Of a DNA stretch of 64,000 nt, positions 47,534-56,481 are shown one piece after another; positions within the stretch are counted from its first letter, which is position 1, and each line of letters opens with the position of its first letter. The notes below the pieces were generated by a model that worked only from the letters and a program-made list of their open reading frames with translations, did no database searches and was not told the origin of the DNA. Both the position numbers and the translations under genes were made by a program. Source of the DNA: Candidatus Zixiibacteriota bacterium (lineage in GTDB: Bacteria; Zixibacteria; MSB-5A5; WJJR01; JAJRUJ01); NCBI GenBank assembly GCA_020051695.1, contig JAGVQM010000042.1, positions 1 to 64,000 on the forward strand, in the 5' to 3' direction.

Positions 47534-48274
47534 TTACTCCACGGCTTCGATCTTATTCCAGCGGTCTAAAACCATCAACAGATATTCGCGGACTTTATCA
47601 ATGGCGCCCCGGCGGTAGCGCACCGCCTTTTCCCGGTCGAAATCAGGCGCACCCTCGCCGTCCTTGTAAATCAGCACCGGGCCGGGGTAGGGATACGGTG
47701 CAACCGCCGGCGAGACCAGGAATACCAAATCGTCGCTGTAATCCTCGGGTTTGACCATCGCCGGATCGAGTGCCAGGATATACCCGTTTTCATCACACCC
47801 GGCATGGCCGCCCGCCTGGCCGTAGACTTCCCGGCACACGTCTTCGGCAAGGTACCACCAATCGAGCACAATATATTTTTTCCGGGTGAGATCGTGCGCG
47901 GCATAGGCGGCGTTTTTCAAGGCGCTGGTATTGCCGCCGTGACCGTTGAGAACGATGATGCGTTCGAATCCGCGGCGGGCCAGTTCGGTCAGGACTTCGG
48001 TGACATACGCCGTGAACGTCGCATCCGACACCGGTATTGAACCGGGATAGCCGGCCAGCCCCTTGACCAGCCCGTAAGGGATCGGCGGGCAAATGACGGC
48101 CTTAAGTTCATCGGCGATCTCCGCGGCGAGGTCGGCGGGGATCAGGTTGTCGGTGCCGATCGCGCACACGCCGTGCGCTTCCACGGTCCCGATGGGAATA
48201 ATGGCCACCGGGTATGTGCGCGGCACCAGCCGGCGAAAATTCTGCCAGGTCAGTCGTTCCAAATATGTCGGCAT
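47534..48274 (-). CDS. Creatininase-family amidohydrolase
   Basis: A 246-residue metal-dependent hydrolase of the creatininase fold. The first metal ligands lie in IGTVEAHGVCAIGTDNL, then come IVLNGHGGNTSALKNA and GGHAGCDENGYI. The last motif replaces the usual HAGExxTS. Members hydrolyse creatinine, formamidopyrimidines or cofactor precursors (MftE). No substrate is evident from the neighbours, fetA and a DUF2064 gene. No partner pathway genes are present. Confidence 0.87.
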   Translation of the reverse strand: MPTYLERLTWQNFRRLVPRTYPVAIIPIGTVEAHGVCAIGTDNLIPADLAAEIADELKAVICPPIPYGLVKGLAGYPGSIPVSDATFTAYVTEVLTELARRGFERIIVLNGHGGNTSALKNAAYAAHDLTRKKYIVLDWWYLAEDVCREVYGQAGGHAGCDENGYILALDPAMVKPEDYSDDLVFLVSPAVAPYPYPGPVLIYKDGEGAPDFDREKAVRYRRGAIDKVREYLLMVLDRWNKIEAVE

Positions 48275-48348
48275 AATGCATGCTCCCTCAACCGGACGGG
48301 TCCGAGACGTCGCGAACCGCTCCGCGGATCAGACACGTGCTGCCCGGT

Positions 48349-49110
48349 TCAGATCGGCTGTTCTTTCCCCGGTTCCAGGTACCGGGTCAACACTTCCTCG
48401 GTCGCGCGCGCGGAATATTCGTTCCCGGTCAGGCGGAATTGATTGATGTCACGAATAATGAATTCGATATCCTCCTGATGCGAGATATCATACCAGAGGT
48501 CGAGTTCTTTCCAGGCGAGATGGGCCTCGTGCAGCCGCCGGGCAATGACGGCATAGGCGTCGTCGGTGCCCACCGGCACATCGTCGAACAACCCCGGATG
48601 GACGGCGTCCACACCGACCAGATAAAAGCTGCCCCGGATGGTCGGGCCGAGAATAATCGAATGTTTATTCATCTCCTTCAGAGCCGTCTTAAGCAGCGTG
48701 CCGGTGATCGTCGGGTTGTAGCCGCCGATCACCAATACCCGCTGATATCCCGCAGCCAGTTCATGCTCCACCGCATCGCGGATCCGCTCCCCCAGCGGGG
48801 CAAGTTCCTGGACGAGGATCTCCAGCCGCCGGCCCAGCGAGGAGATCGCCGGTTCTCCGGGGTGACGGTGCTGAAGATTGGCAATTGCCCGCTCGACCAT
48901 TTTCACCCGCTCTCGGGGCGCGACCGATATTTTCAAGTCTACACCATCCAGACGGGCACAGGTGCAGAGAGTATCTTCAACGAAGGCCGTGCGCAGTTCC
49001 AGCATTTGTTCGTCAGTGAACACGCGCAAGGCCTGCGGCCTGTCATCATCGGTGATGGGGTTTTTTACCGAGATAATCAGCGCAGCCGTTTTCTTTTTGT
49101 CTTTGGCCAT
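48349..49110 (-). CDS. DUF2064-family GT-A-fold protein with a changed nucleotide motif
   Basis: A 253-residue protein of the DUF2064 (CofC-like) nucleotidyl/glycosyltransferase fold. GERIRDAVEHELAAGYQRVLVIGG, LGPTIRGSFYLVGVDAVHPGLF and VPVGTDDAYAV follow the family pattern. The family's N-terminal PxxGxVKTRL is replaced by DDRPQALRVF, and the usual GSDCP is GGYNP, so nucleotide binding may be altered or lost. The function is unknown. It stands alone between nadD and the creatininase gene. Confidence 0.72.
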   Translation of the reverse strand: MAKDKKKTAALIISVKNPITDDDRPQALRVFTDEQMLELRTAFVEDTLCTCARLDGVDLKISVAPRERVKMVERAIANLQHRHPGEPAISSLGRRLEILVQELAPLGERIRDAVEHELAAGYQRVLVIGGYNPTITGTLLKTALKEMNKHSIILGPTIRGSFYLVGVDAVHPGLFDDVPVGTDDAYAVIARRLHEAHLAWKELDLWYDISHQEDIEFIIRDINQFRLTGNEYSARATEEVLTRYLEPGKEQPI

Positions 49111-49176
49111 GCCGAAAGATATATAAAAAACTCCGCGAGGACAACCCCCGGCGTTGCCCGCAATGCGGTTGTCGGT

Positions 49177-49749
49177 TTATGGGCGGTATAACTGGTGGCG
49201 TTCGATATATTCGGCCACCGCTGCCGGCATCAGGCCGGTAAGCGGTTCTCCGGCACGCACCCGCCGGCGGATGTCGGTGGCGGAGATATCTATCGGTTCC
49301 ATCGGGACCACGGACATGCGCCATGCGCCCCGGGTATCCTCGTGATGGTCCGAACGCGGCGCCACCAATAACCGGACCAATTTCGCGAGGCGGTCCGGCG
49401 ACTTCCAGGTCCCGATTTCCTCGGCGGTGTCGGCCCCGATTAACAAATAGACTTCACTGCCGGGATGCCGCGCCTTCAGGTACTCCACCGAGTCTATGGT
49501 ATAGGAGATACCGCCGCGTTCCCGCTCCAGATCGGTAAGCGCCACGCCGGGAATGTCGGCGAAGGCCAGACGGGCCATGGCCAGGCGGTGGGCAAACGAT
49601 GCGCCTGTTTGTTCTTTGTGCGGTGGCTGATAGGCCGGAACAACATACAACGGCGCGAGGTCAATGTGGCGCAGTGCCGCGCGGACCAGCGTCAGATGAC
49701 CGTGATGCACCGGGTCAAAGCTGCCCCCGTACACCCCGATCGCGTTCAC
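49177..49749 (-). CDS. nadD: Nicotinate-nucleotide adenylyltransferase
   Basis: A 190-residue NadD. GVYGGSFDPVHHGHL holds the nucleotidyltransferase HxGH motif, PPHKE follows, and ISATDIRRRVRAGEP is the ISSTxIR-like motif. It adenylates nicotinate mononucleotide in NAD synthesis. The GTG start overlaps the TGA of the BamD-like gene (49746-49749), so the pair is coupled. Confidence 0.94.
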   Translation of the reverse strand: MNAIGVYGGSFDPVHHGHLTLVRAALRHIDLAPLYVVPAYQPPHKEQTGASFAHRLAMARLAFADIPGVALTDLERERGGISYTIDSVEYLKARHPGSEVYLLIGADTAEEIGTWKSPDRLAKLVRLLVAPRSDHHEDTRGAWRMSVVPMEPIDISATDIRRRVRAGEPLTGLMPAAVAEYIERHQLYRP

Positions 49750-50540
49750 AGGGAATCACCTGGACTCTCACCGGACACCTCCGGCAGGAGGGGCTGCAAT
49801 TTCGCGATCCGTTTTCTGGCGCGGGGGGTCACGGGGTCCTCAGGATAAAGGTAAATGAGTTTCTCGTACCAGACAACAGCGGTATCGTAGATGCCCATTC
49901 CACGGTAGGTTTCACCCATGCGATATATTGTCTCGGGGATCAGCGGCGAAGCGGGATACTGGTCCAACACGAGCTGGTAATAGACTCCCGCCGCGCGGTA
50001 AACTTTCAAGCGCTGGTATAATCTGCCCGCGTCAAAGTCCTTTTTGGACAGCCGCTCCCAGCACAAAGACAGCAGGGAATCGGCGGCGGGCAGCAGTTCG
50101 CTGGTGGGATGATCATCCTTGAAGGTTTGCAGGATGTTGATACAGGTTTTCGTATAATCCTGATCGAGACCGGTGTTGCCCGGAGCGCCGTCCAGATAGC
50201 ATCTGGCGCGCATTAACTCGGCGTCATCGACCAGCGGACTGGTCGGATACTGCACATAAAACCGCTGGAACTCTCCGGCCGCCAGCTCATATTCGTGTTG
50301 CTCAAAATAGCAGGCCCCCACCAGGTATTGAGCGGAATCGGCCACCACCGATCCGGGGTTGTCAAAAATCACCGATTCGAACATCATCCGCGCCGTTTCG
50401 AATTTGCGCTCCTCATACAGCTCAAGGGCATTGCGGAATTTCTCCATGACCGGCATTGGCGTGGATACTTTGTTCCCGGCGCAGGAAACCGCCAAGACAA
50501 CCGTCACAACCAGCAGTATGCCCCATGTGCAGCTACGCAT
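49746..50540 (-). CDS. bamD: BamD-like outer-membrane lipoprotein with TPR repeats
   Basis: A 264-residue lipoprotein (signal MRSCTWGILLVVTVVLAVSC, Cys acylation expected). Five or so TPR-like repeats follow, including ALELYEERKFETARMMFESV and AAGVYYQLVLDQYPASPLIP, with the spacing of BamD/YfiO. BamD belongs to the outer-membrane protein assembly complex. ATG 50540 has AGAGGG seven bases upstream, whereas ATG 50555 lacks one. Other TPR lipoproteins look similar, so the BamD role is inferred. Confidence 0.75.
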   Translation of the reverse strand: MRSCTWGILLVVTVVLAVSCAGNKVSTPMPVMEKFRNALELYEERKFETARMMFESVIFDNPGSVVADSAQYLVGACYFEQHEYELAAGEFQRFYVQYPTSPLVDDAELMRARCYLDGAPGNTGLDQDYTKTCINILQTFKDDHPTSELLPAADSLLSLCWERLSKKDFDAGRLYQRLKVYRAAGVYYQLVLDQYPASPLIPETIYRMGETYRGMGIYDTAVVWYEKLIYLYPEDPVTPRARKRIAKLQPLLPEVSGESPGDSL

Positions 50541-50669
50541 CTTGTGCCCTCTCATGTTCTTCACCGACCCTCCATCGACGGGGCATAATAACACCCGGCC
50601 CCGTCTGCCTCAAGCAAAAACCCTGACATTACTCATAACCCCCAGGGTCGCGGAAGTTCAGCGGGGCGA

Positions 50670-51293
50670 TCAACGCACGGAAAAAAACAGGAACGTGAGC
50701 AAACCCAGGCCGGTTCCCACTGCCGCCGGGGCCGCCCAGCGGCTGATGAAATCCGCAGCTGGTGGGGTCGTGAGCCCGGAAAATTCGGCCGTGCGGAACC
50801 GCTCCAGGTCCGCAGCCGGGAACCAGCCGGAATATGTCCGGCACACCAACGACCCGTCGTTGCCGGTGACTGCCACTGCGGAGGGGTAGTCCACAGTCAG
50901 GCCGACAGTCAATGCTCGCTGCACCCACATGCGGCCGAACAACCCGCGACGAGTCTTGCGCACCAGTGTGAATTGCAGGGAGTCGACACGGCAGGCAATA
51001 ATGCACCGCGCCTCCTGCATACCGGGGACGGCCGCGGCGAAAGCCCCGGTCACCCATTGATGACCGAATGCCTGTTCGTCGACCGCAACGTGGCACGTCT
51101 CACGCTGAGCGGGCGACAGACCGGTGATGATTTCCGCGGCCAGCGTTTGCAACGCGTGTTCGATAAAGACGGCATGCGTCTGATGTGCCGTGGACGTGTC
51201 GAGATCCACGGCAAAGCCGTCAGCCGCAAGCCAGGGCAGACTTACCAACAGCACACAATAAATATATTTCGACAAACAGTGAGAAACGTTACG
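50670..51293 (-). CDS. Unknown secreted protein, C-terminal hydrophobic segment
   Basis: No family recognised. About 207 residues with a signal peptide (near SKYIYCVLLVSLPWLAADGF). The middle contains the positively charged VRKTRRGLFGRMWVQR, and a C-terminal hydrophobic helix (AAPAAVGTGLGLLTFLFF) ends at the last residues. The protein is probably envelope-attached. The start is uncertain: TTG 51293 is a guess that avoids overlap with the transglycosylase gene; the frame is open to 51371 and further inside that gene. No good ribosome site is visible. Confidence 0.5.
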   Translation of the reverse strand, partial: RNVSHCLSKYIYCVLLVSLPWLAADGFAVDLDTSTAHQTHAVFIEHALQTLAAEIITGLSPAQRETCHVAVDEQAFGHQWVTGAFAAAVPGMQEARCIIACRVDSLQFTLVRKTRRGLFGRMWVQRALTVGLTVDYPSAVAVTGNDGSLVCRTYSGWFPAADLERFRTAEFSGLTTPPAADFISRWAAPAAVGTGLGLLTFLFFSVR

Positions 51294-51300
51294 CAAGGAG

Positions 51301-52002
51301 TTATTGGATGGTCTTATCGAATTGCACCGGTTTCCAGGGAACCTGTGGGCCGAACTGTTCGCGTAAAACATAATAGTTATTCTTTACCCGTTCGAAATAC
51401 TCTGACGGCAGACGCTGTCCGGTCTCAATGCGCCAGTTCACCGCCGTCTCACCGCAATTATAAGCAATAATCGCCCGTTTGACACTGCCGAATCTGGCCA
51501 CGAGTTCGAACAAATAGTGGGAGCCGAGGCGGACGTTATACGCCGGATCGAACAACTCCTCATCGTTGATCCAGCGCATGCCGCTCCGCTCGGCGACCGC
51601 GCGGGCGACAGACGGTTTGATTTGCATCAGCCCCCGGGCCCCCATCTGCGATACTTCGGCAGAGCCAAAAGAAGACTCGGTGATAATCATGGCGACCAGG
51701 AACAACGGATCAGAACCATATTGCCGAGCTTCTTCCACGAGCACCGGGGCAATCTGGGCACGGTCGATGTCGGACAACTGATGGTCCAGCCGATCGATGA
51801 TTTGTGCCATCAATGATTTTTCATCAAGCGCCGCCGTTGCGATTTTCTGACGGTACAGCATCTCTCCCTGCGGTAAAAAGTGCCGGCTGGGGGTCACGAT
51901 ATTGGTGTACCCGATAATGATGGCCAGTGCAAGCCCGACGCCGCCGATGCTCCGGACGGTCCTAAAACGGCCGATGACGATTTCACGGACGCAACTCCCC
52001 AT
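51301..52002 (-). CDS. Membrane-anchored lytic transglycosylase
   Basis: A 233-residue peptidoglycan lytic enzyme. A basic N-terminus and a transmembrane segment (GGVGLALAIIIGY) lead to the SLT domain, with the catalytic Glu in MIITESSFGSAEVSQ, GARGLMQIKPSVARAV, then YNVRLGSHYL and AIIAYNCGE. It cleaves glycan strands in the periplasm. ATG 52002 lacks a strong ribosome site. The frame continues upstream to 52254, so GTG near 52068 is an alternative start. Confidence 0.88.
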   Translation of the reverse strand: MGSCVREIVIGRFRTVRSIGGVGLALAIIIGYTNIVTPSRHFLPQGEMLYRQKIATAALDEKSLMAQIIDRLDHQLSDIDRAQIAPVLVEEARQYGSDPLFLVAMIITESSFGSAEVSQMGARGLMQIKPSVARAVAERSGMRWINDEELFDPAYNVRLGSHYLFELVARFGSVKRAIIAYNCGETAVNWRIETGQRLPSEYFERVKNNYYVLREQFGPQVPWKPVQFDKTIQ

Positions 52003-52822
52003 TTTGCGGCTCAATCTGCCGCATGGGCCTGAACATGTGCGCCAATATGTAACCAAGCCATGGTACACGACTGTCACCTTGCGTTTTCGGGCAGTGGTAT
52101 TTTGGGTTAATTGAACAATTATAACGCTGTTTTGGCGTAGCAAGTCAAGTAAAAAATGCCTGCGACACCGTGCGCGTCTGTCAACAAAACCGGGGGATAT
52201 TTGATTGGCTGGTTTATCTCGTTGTTGATAAAGGGTATATGTTCGTGTCGGCAAATCCCCTTGTTTGATTCCGGCGCCCTGACTTAAACGAACAAGAACA
52301 AGATTTGTTTGATTTTAGTCGTTGCATAAAACCCCTGATGGCGCCCTTGCACCAAAGTAGTTCAATCCAAGCCACTTATCATGCAATTGCAAGGACGTAA
52401 AATCGACAAACACGTCGGGGATGCTGCCTCGTCGCCGAAATCACTTCGCGAATTTCCGCGCAGTGAACCGCTTCATTAACAATGCGATATGTTGCATCTG
52501 TGCAATTCGGACCACTTTCAATCATCGTGCACGATAGTCATAATTGCAGCAAGATTTGCAAATGCTGATGTCGAGAATGATGACGGTGTTGTTGGCGTAT
52601 GATTGCGGAGATAAAAATGGCATGACTCGCTGCAACGATGGCATGAAGCATATGGTCACGATCGACACGAGTATCAATCATATTGCGCCAAACAGAAAAG
52701 AATCGTCAATGTGGACATCGAAGATATCATTAACTCCGGATGTGCGGTTAACCATTGAATCCCGGGCGTCGGACTCATGGTGTGAGCATCGCCGGCCGTA
52801 TTTAAAAATACGCGACATAAAA
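52003..52822. other. Gene-free stretch with a possible decayed coding remnant
   Basis: I see no intact gene here. On the minus strand, codons between the stop at 52315 and about 52690 form a protein-like reading with in-frame TGA at 52441-52443 and 52522-52524. Its 3' part includes RRGSIPDVFVDF and KWLGLNYFGAR. The composition is more AT-rich than the flanks. A 111-codon plus-strand frame at 52544-52879 looks non-coding. Confidence 0.3.
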
Positions 52823-52852
52823 GGGGTTGTTTATCGTCGGACAAACAACCCC
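52823..52852 (-). terminator. Terminator after the dockerin-bearing propeller gene
   Basis: A perfect 10-bp stem (GGGGTTGTTT/AAACAACCCC) with a 10-base loop follows the stop at 52876 on the minus strand, then a run of four T. Confidence 0.8.
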
Positions 52853-52875
52853 GGATGCTTCGATACGTTGTCCGG

Positions 52876-55800
52876 CTAGGGCAGGCACCCGTTACAGATG
52901 GCGTTTTGTGACTTATAAACTGCATTGACCAGATAAGCCATATCCAGCGGGGTGACTTGTCCGTTACAGTCGAGATCACCGATGGCGTAGGGGCAATTCG
53001 GCGCCGGGCATAAGGCGTTCAATGACAAATACACGAACTTGACCAGGAAGGCCACATCGACCGGAGTGGTATTGCCGCTGCAATCCATGTCTCCGGCGAA
53101 TCCGCAGTTGCAGGTACAGCCGAGGCCCAACGCCCCGATCAGGACCGCACAGCTGTTATTCGCCGGCAAGCAGGGGGATGATTCGTCGGCCAGGCCGATA
53201 TCGCCGATGTCGACGTTACAGCATAATGGATCGGCGGAAAAATTGCCGTTGATCCCGTTTTGCCCGGCGATGGCCCCGACCCAATCGCCGCCGGCGTTGC
53301 CATAAACGTCGCAACAGGCACATGTCGCGCTGCTTCCCGAGGTGCTGTACACCGGTTGACCTCCCGCATTAAAGGCAACCAGACATTTGTCGGGAGCCAC
53401 AATGGACGAGGCATTGAGAAACAATGCGGAGCCTACAGTAGCCGAATTGCCGGCAAAGGAACAGTTAATCAACTTTGGTTTGCCGCGATAGGCATACAGC
53501 GCACCCCCGGCGGCGGCCTCATTGCCGATGAATACACAATTTTTTATAGTTGGTGAAGTGATGTTGAAAAACATGGCTCCGCCTGATGAGGTATAATTGT
53601 ACGCCGGGCCATATCCGTTACGGATCGTGAAACCATCAACAATGAAGGTAGAATCTTCGCCGTTTTCGAAAGTGAACGCGCGCCGGGGTGATGCGCTGCT
53701 GCCCTGGCAATCAATAATCGCAAGTTGGGGACCGTTCTCCGCACGTAGTATGATGTGGCGGCCGCGAAAATCAAGCACCCAGTTTCCCTCGCCGGTATAC
53801 ACGCCGTCGGCGACAAGTACCGTATCGCCGTGGGTGGTCGAATCAATCGCGGCCTGGATCGTCGGTGCCTCACCCGAGCCATCGGCCTGCACATACCAGG
53901 TCTCGGGCACTTCGCAGCTGTCGCCGATCCAGTTGAAGTTAATATCTTCCTGTTCGGGATTATAGGTCGTTGGGCAATTATCGCAGGGGTCCCCGACACC
54001 ATCGAAGTCGGCGTCATCATTCGGCACGTTGAAGACATAAGGACAGTTATCGTCCTGGTTCAGGTAGCCGTCCCCGTCGTTATCCTGCACTGCCCAATCG
54101 AGATCGATCCTGGTGATAAAGACATCGCCGCCCCGGTCTTCGCCCCAGCTGGGTTCGGCAGGGCCGTTGTATGTTTCGTCATAGGCCCATTCGCCATACG
54201 CCAGCGCGGTGGTTGGGAAATCCGCCGAACCCGTAATTCCTGCAACATAGACAACATTGTCGTCGTCTGAGACAATCGAGCCGATACATTCATTCTCACT
54301 GCCGCCCAGGTGCGTGGACGCGGTCATGGTCTGCAGATCGCCGTCAAGTCGCGAGATGAATCCATCCTCCAGGCCATTATAACTTGGATCATGTGCATCG
54401 GCCGTGCAGGGGAACCCCCCGTCCTTTGTTGCGCCGGCCACGATGACATTGCCCCCGCCGTCGACAGTAATTGCGGTACCGTTTTCCCAGCCGGTCCCGC
54501 CGAGGAATGTCGAGCTCAACAGTGTCGTCAAATTGCCGTCGAATTTCGAGACGAATACATCATCGTTGACTCCTTCCACTCCCACACTGCCATCAGCATA
54601 GATTTGATCGTAGGCGCCGATGGTCGTCGGGAAACCGAGGGTCGTACTGGAAGACGCGGTATGTCCGGACACATAGACGTTATTGTCCGCGTCCAGAGCC
54701 AGGGCATAACCGAAGTCCCATTTGTTGCCTCCCAGATAAGTGGATGCCACAAGGGTGGTAAAATCGCCATTAATCCTGGAAACAAAGGCATCATACGATC
54801 CGCCTCTATAGGACGGAGCATATGAGCCGGGACTAGTGGGAAAAGTTGAAGAATTTGTCCACCCCGTGAGATACACATTGCCGCCTTGATCCAGCTCAAC
54901 GTCTTCCGGATAATCGTTGGCGGTCCCGCCGAGGTATGCGGCGGCAAGGAGTGTCGTCAGATCATCATCCAATTTGGCAAGAAAGACATCGGCAGGGTAT
55001 GGCCCGCCGGCGTCGCCGTTATAGCTGCCGTCGATCACCCCAGTGGTGACCGGGAAATCAGCCGAACCGGTCGCGCCCGCGAGGTAAACATGTCCCGCTC
55101 TGTCGGAAGCGATGGTAATATAATATTCGTTCTGACTGCCGCCAAGGTATGTCGCCGCCATCAGTGTAGTAAGATCGCCACTGAGTTTAGCGATGAATGC
55201 ATCGGCATCAGTGGCAGGATGGGTTTCCTGGTATGCGCCGGATGTTGTGGGAAAATCAGTCGAATTGGTTTTGCCGGCAACAAAGATGTTGCCGTATTCA
55301 TCCATCGCCGTCGCGACCCCGGGCCATTTCCCCTCGTCGCTGCTTCCGCCCAGAAAGGTGGCGGCCAAAAGGGTTGTCAAGCTGGGATTGAATTTGGCAA
55401 CGAATATATCCAGATAGCCGCCATTATAATCCTCGTCGTACACCCCGATTGACACCGGGAAATCTGCAGAACTGGTGCGGCCGGCCACATAGATATTGCC
55501 GTACTCATCCCGCAGCAGCGGAGTCTCATAAAGACCATCGCGTGCACTCCCGCCGATAAATGTGGAGGCCAGCAGAGGGTCGATAACCAGCGCCCGGCTC
55601 GGGTCGTAATCGCCAACAGTAAAACCATATTCGTCACCGGAGACGGCATAGGCGACGTCGACGGATTCGAAGATCCCACGGTCATCCTGGTAGGCCACGG
55701 GCTTGGTAAATGTCACGAGACCCAGTTGGGTTTCAACCTCAAGCTCTCCTTCGTCGTTCACCCGCAGGCCGCCGGTTCCCGATACCCGGAGGCGGATGTC

Positions 55801-56388
55801 CCCCACGGTCGCGCCGGGTTCGATATAAAAAAGTTTTTCCACATTGTTGCCGTGTGCCCGCATAGCGAAACCGATGCCGTCATACACCTCCCCGAAACTG
55901 ATGGAATTGTAGGACGGCACACCCCGGCGCCAGTGCTCCGGATTACTACCGGTGAAATATGAAATTGTTGAGGCGGTCTGGCCCTCGCCATGAAGTTCCC
56001 CTATTTTTCCGCCCACGAGTTCTTCCCGCAGGGCCAGACCGTCGTGATGTTCGACATCCTGTTGGAGAGCACACCCCGCCATTGTCGATCCGGGACCGTG
56101 ATCGGCCATGGGCAGGGAGTAGACGATTTCTCCCGTCGCGGTCAGAAAAACCGTGCCACCAAAGGTCCTCGCAAAGAAACTGACACGTTCATCGGTCAGA
56201 CCGCCATTGGCCATAAAGGGGAACTGCATATCCGTCGCTGCGGCGCCAGGCGGTACATCGGCACTCCCATTAGTTGTTTGGGTTTGAACTGACTGTTTAA
56301 TGTGTCCGTTGTCCGGGCGATATGCCGCCAAAAGGACCACCATTGCCAGAAAGATAAATCCGCCACACCTCACACTCAACCGGTTCAT
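52876..56388 (-). CDS. Secreted SBBP beta-propeller protein with TSP3, beta-helix and dockerin-like tail
   Basis: A 1,170-residue exported protein (signal near FIFLAMVVLLAA). An N-terminal domain that usually precedes SBBP propellers (about 50-270) is followed by a series of SBBP repeats, each with DYGNIYVAGR-like and TTLLAATFLGGS-like strands. Then come thrombospondin type 3 calcium repeats (DNDGDGYLNQDDNCPY), a right-handed beta-helix with PTIKNCVFIGNE, and two dockerin-like calcium loops at the end (DMDCSGNTTPVDVAFLVKF and DLDCNGQVTPLDMAYLV). It is probably surface-exposed or secreted. ATG 56388 has GGGGGAG. The tail from about residue 810 is duplicated in the next protein. Confidence 0.9.
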   Translation of the reverse strand: MNRLSVRCGGFIFLAMVVLLAAYRPDNGHIKQSVQTQTTNGSADVPPGAAATDMQFPFMANGGLTDERVSFFARTFGGTVFLTATGEIVYSLPMADHGPGSTMAGCALQQDVEHHDGLALREELVGGKIGELHGEGQTASTISYFTGSNPEHWRRGVPSYNSISFGEVYDGIGFAMRAHGNNVEKLFYIEPGATVGDIRLRVSGTGGLRVNDEGELEVETQLGLVTFTKPVAYQDDRGIFESVDVAYAVSGDEYGFTVGDYDPSRALVIDPLLASTFIGGSARDGLYETPLLRDEYGNIYVAGRTSSADFPVSIGVYDEDYNGGYLDIFVAKFNPSLTTLLAATFLGGSSDEGKWPGVATAMDEYGNIFVAGKTNSTDFPTTSGAYQETHPATDADAFIAKLSGDLTTLMAATYLGGSQNEYYITIASDRAGHVYLAGATGSADFPVTTGVIDGSYNGDAGGPYPADVFLAKLDDDLTTLLAAAYLGGTANDYPEDVELDQGGNVYLTGWTNSSTFPTSPGSYAPSYRGGSYDAFVSRINGDFTTLVASTYLGGNKWDFGYALALDADNNVYVSGHTASSSTTLGFPTTIGAYDQIYADGSVGVEGVNDDVFVSKFDGNLTTLLSSTFLGGTGWENGTAITVDGGGNVIVAGATKDGGFPCTADAHDPSYNGLEDGFISRLDGDLQTMTASTHLGGSENECIGSIVSDDDNVVYVAGITGSADFPTTALAYGEWAYDETYNGPAEPSWGEDRGGDVFITRIDLDWAVQDNDGDGYLNQDDNCPYVFNVPNDDADFDGVGDPCDNCPTTYNPEQEDINFNWIGDSCEVPETWYVQADGSGEAPTIQAAIDSTTHGDTVLVADGVYTGEGNWVLDFRGRHIILRAENGPQLAIIDCQGSSASPRRAFTFENGEDSTFIVDGFTIRNGYGPAYNYTSSGGAMFFNITSPTIKNCVFIGNEAAAGGALYAYRGKPKLINCSFAGNSATVGSALFLNASSIVAPDKCLVAFNAGGQPVYSTSGSSATCACCDVYGNAGGDWVGAIAGQNGINGNFSADPLCCNVDIGDIGLADESSPCLPANNSCAVLIGALGLGCTCNCGFAGDMDCSGNTTPVDVAFLVKFVYLSLNALCPAPNCPYAIGDLDCNGQVTPLDMAYLVNAVYKSQNAICNGCLP
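52880..53960. repeat. Paralogous C-terminal module, copy 1
   Basis: Encodes the beta-helix and dockerin tail of the SBBP protein. It is similar to 56485-57560 at protein level and nearly identical at DNA level over the last 450 bases or so (for example around 53040-53070 against 56645-56675). Bounds are approximate. Confidence 0.85.
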
Positions 56389-56481
56389 GACTCCCCCTGT
56401 CTACAGGTATCCACTCTCATTTGTTTTCTTACTACACCAGCCGGGACACGGCGATCGCTCATATTCCCGGAAATTGATTGT

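Noticed and set aside
52441-52524. In-frame TGA codons read as selenocysteine or tryptophan
   Set aside because: No SECIS-like hairpin or other recoding evidence, and intact genes here use TGA as stop (for example rsmI-region and kdsD stops).
52544-52879. 111-codon plus-strand frame in the gene-free stretch
   Set aside because: Its 3' end runs through the terminator hairpin of the opposite gene and it has no recognisable domain.
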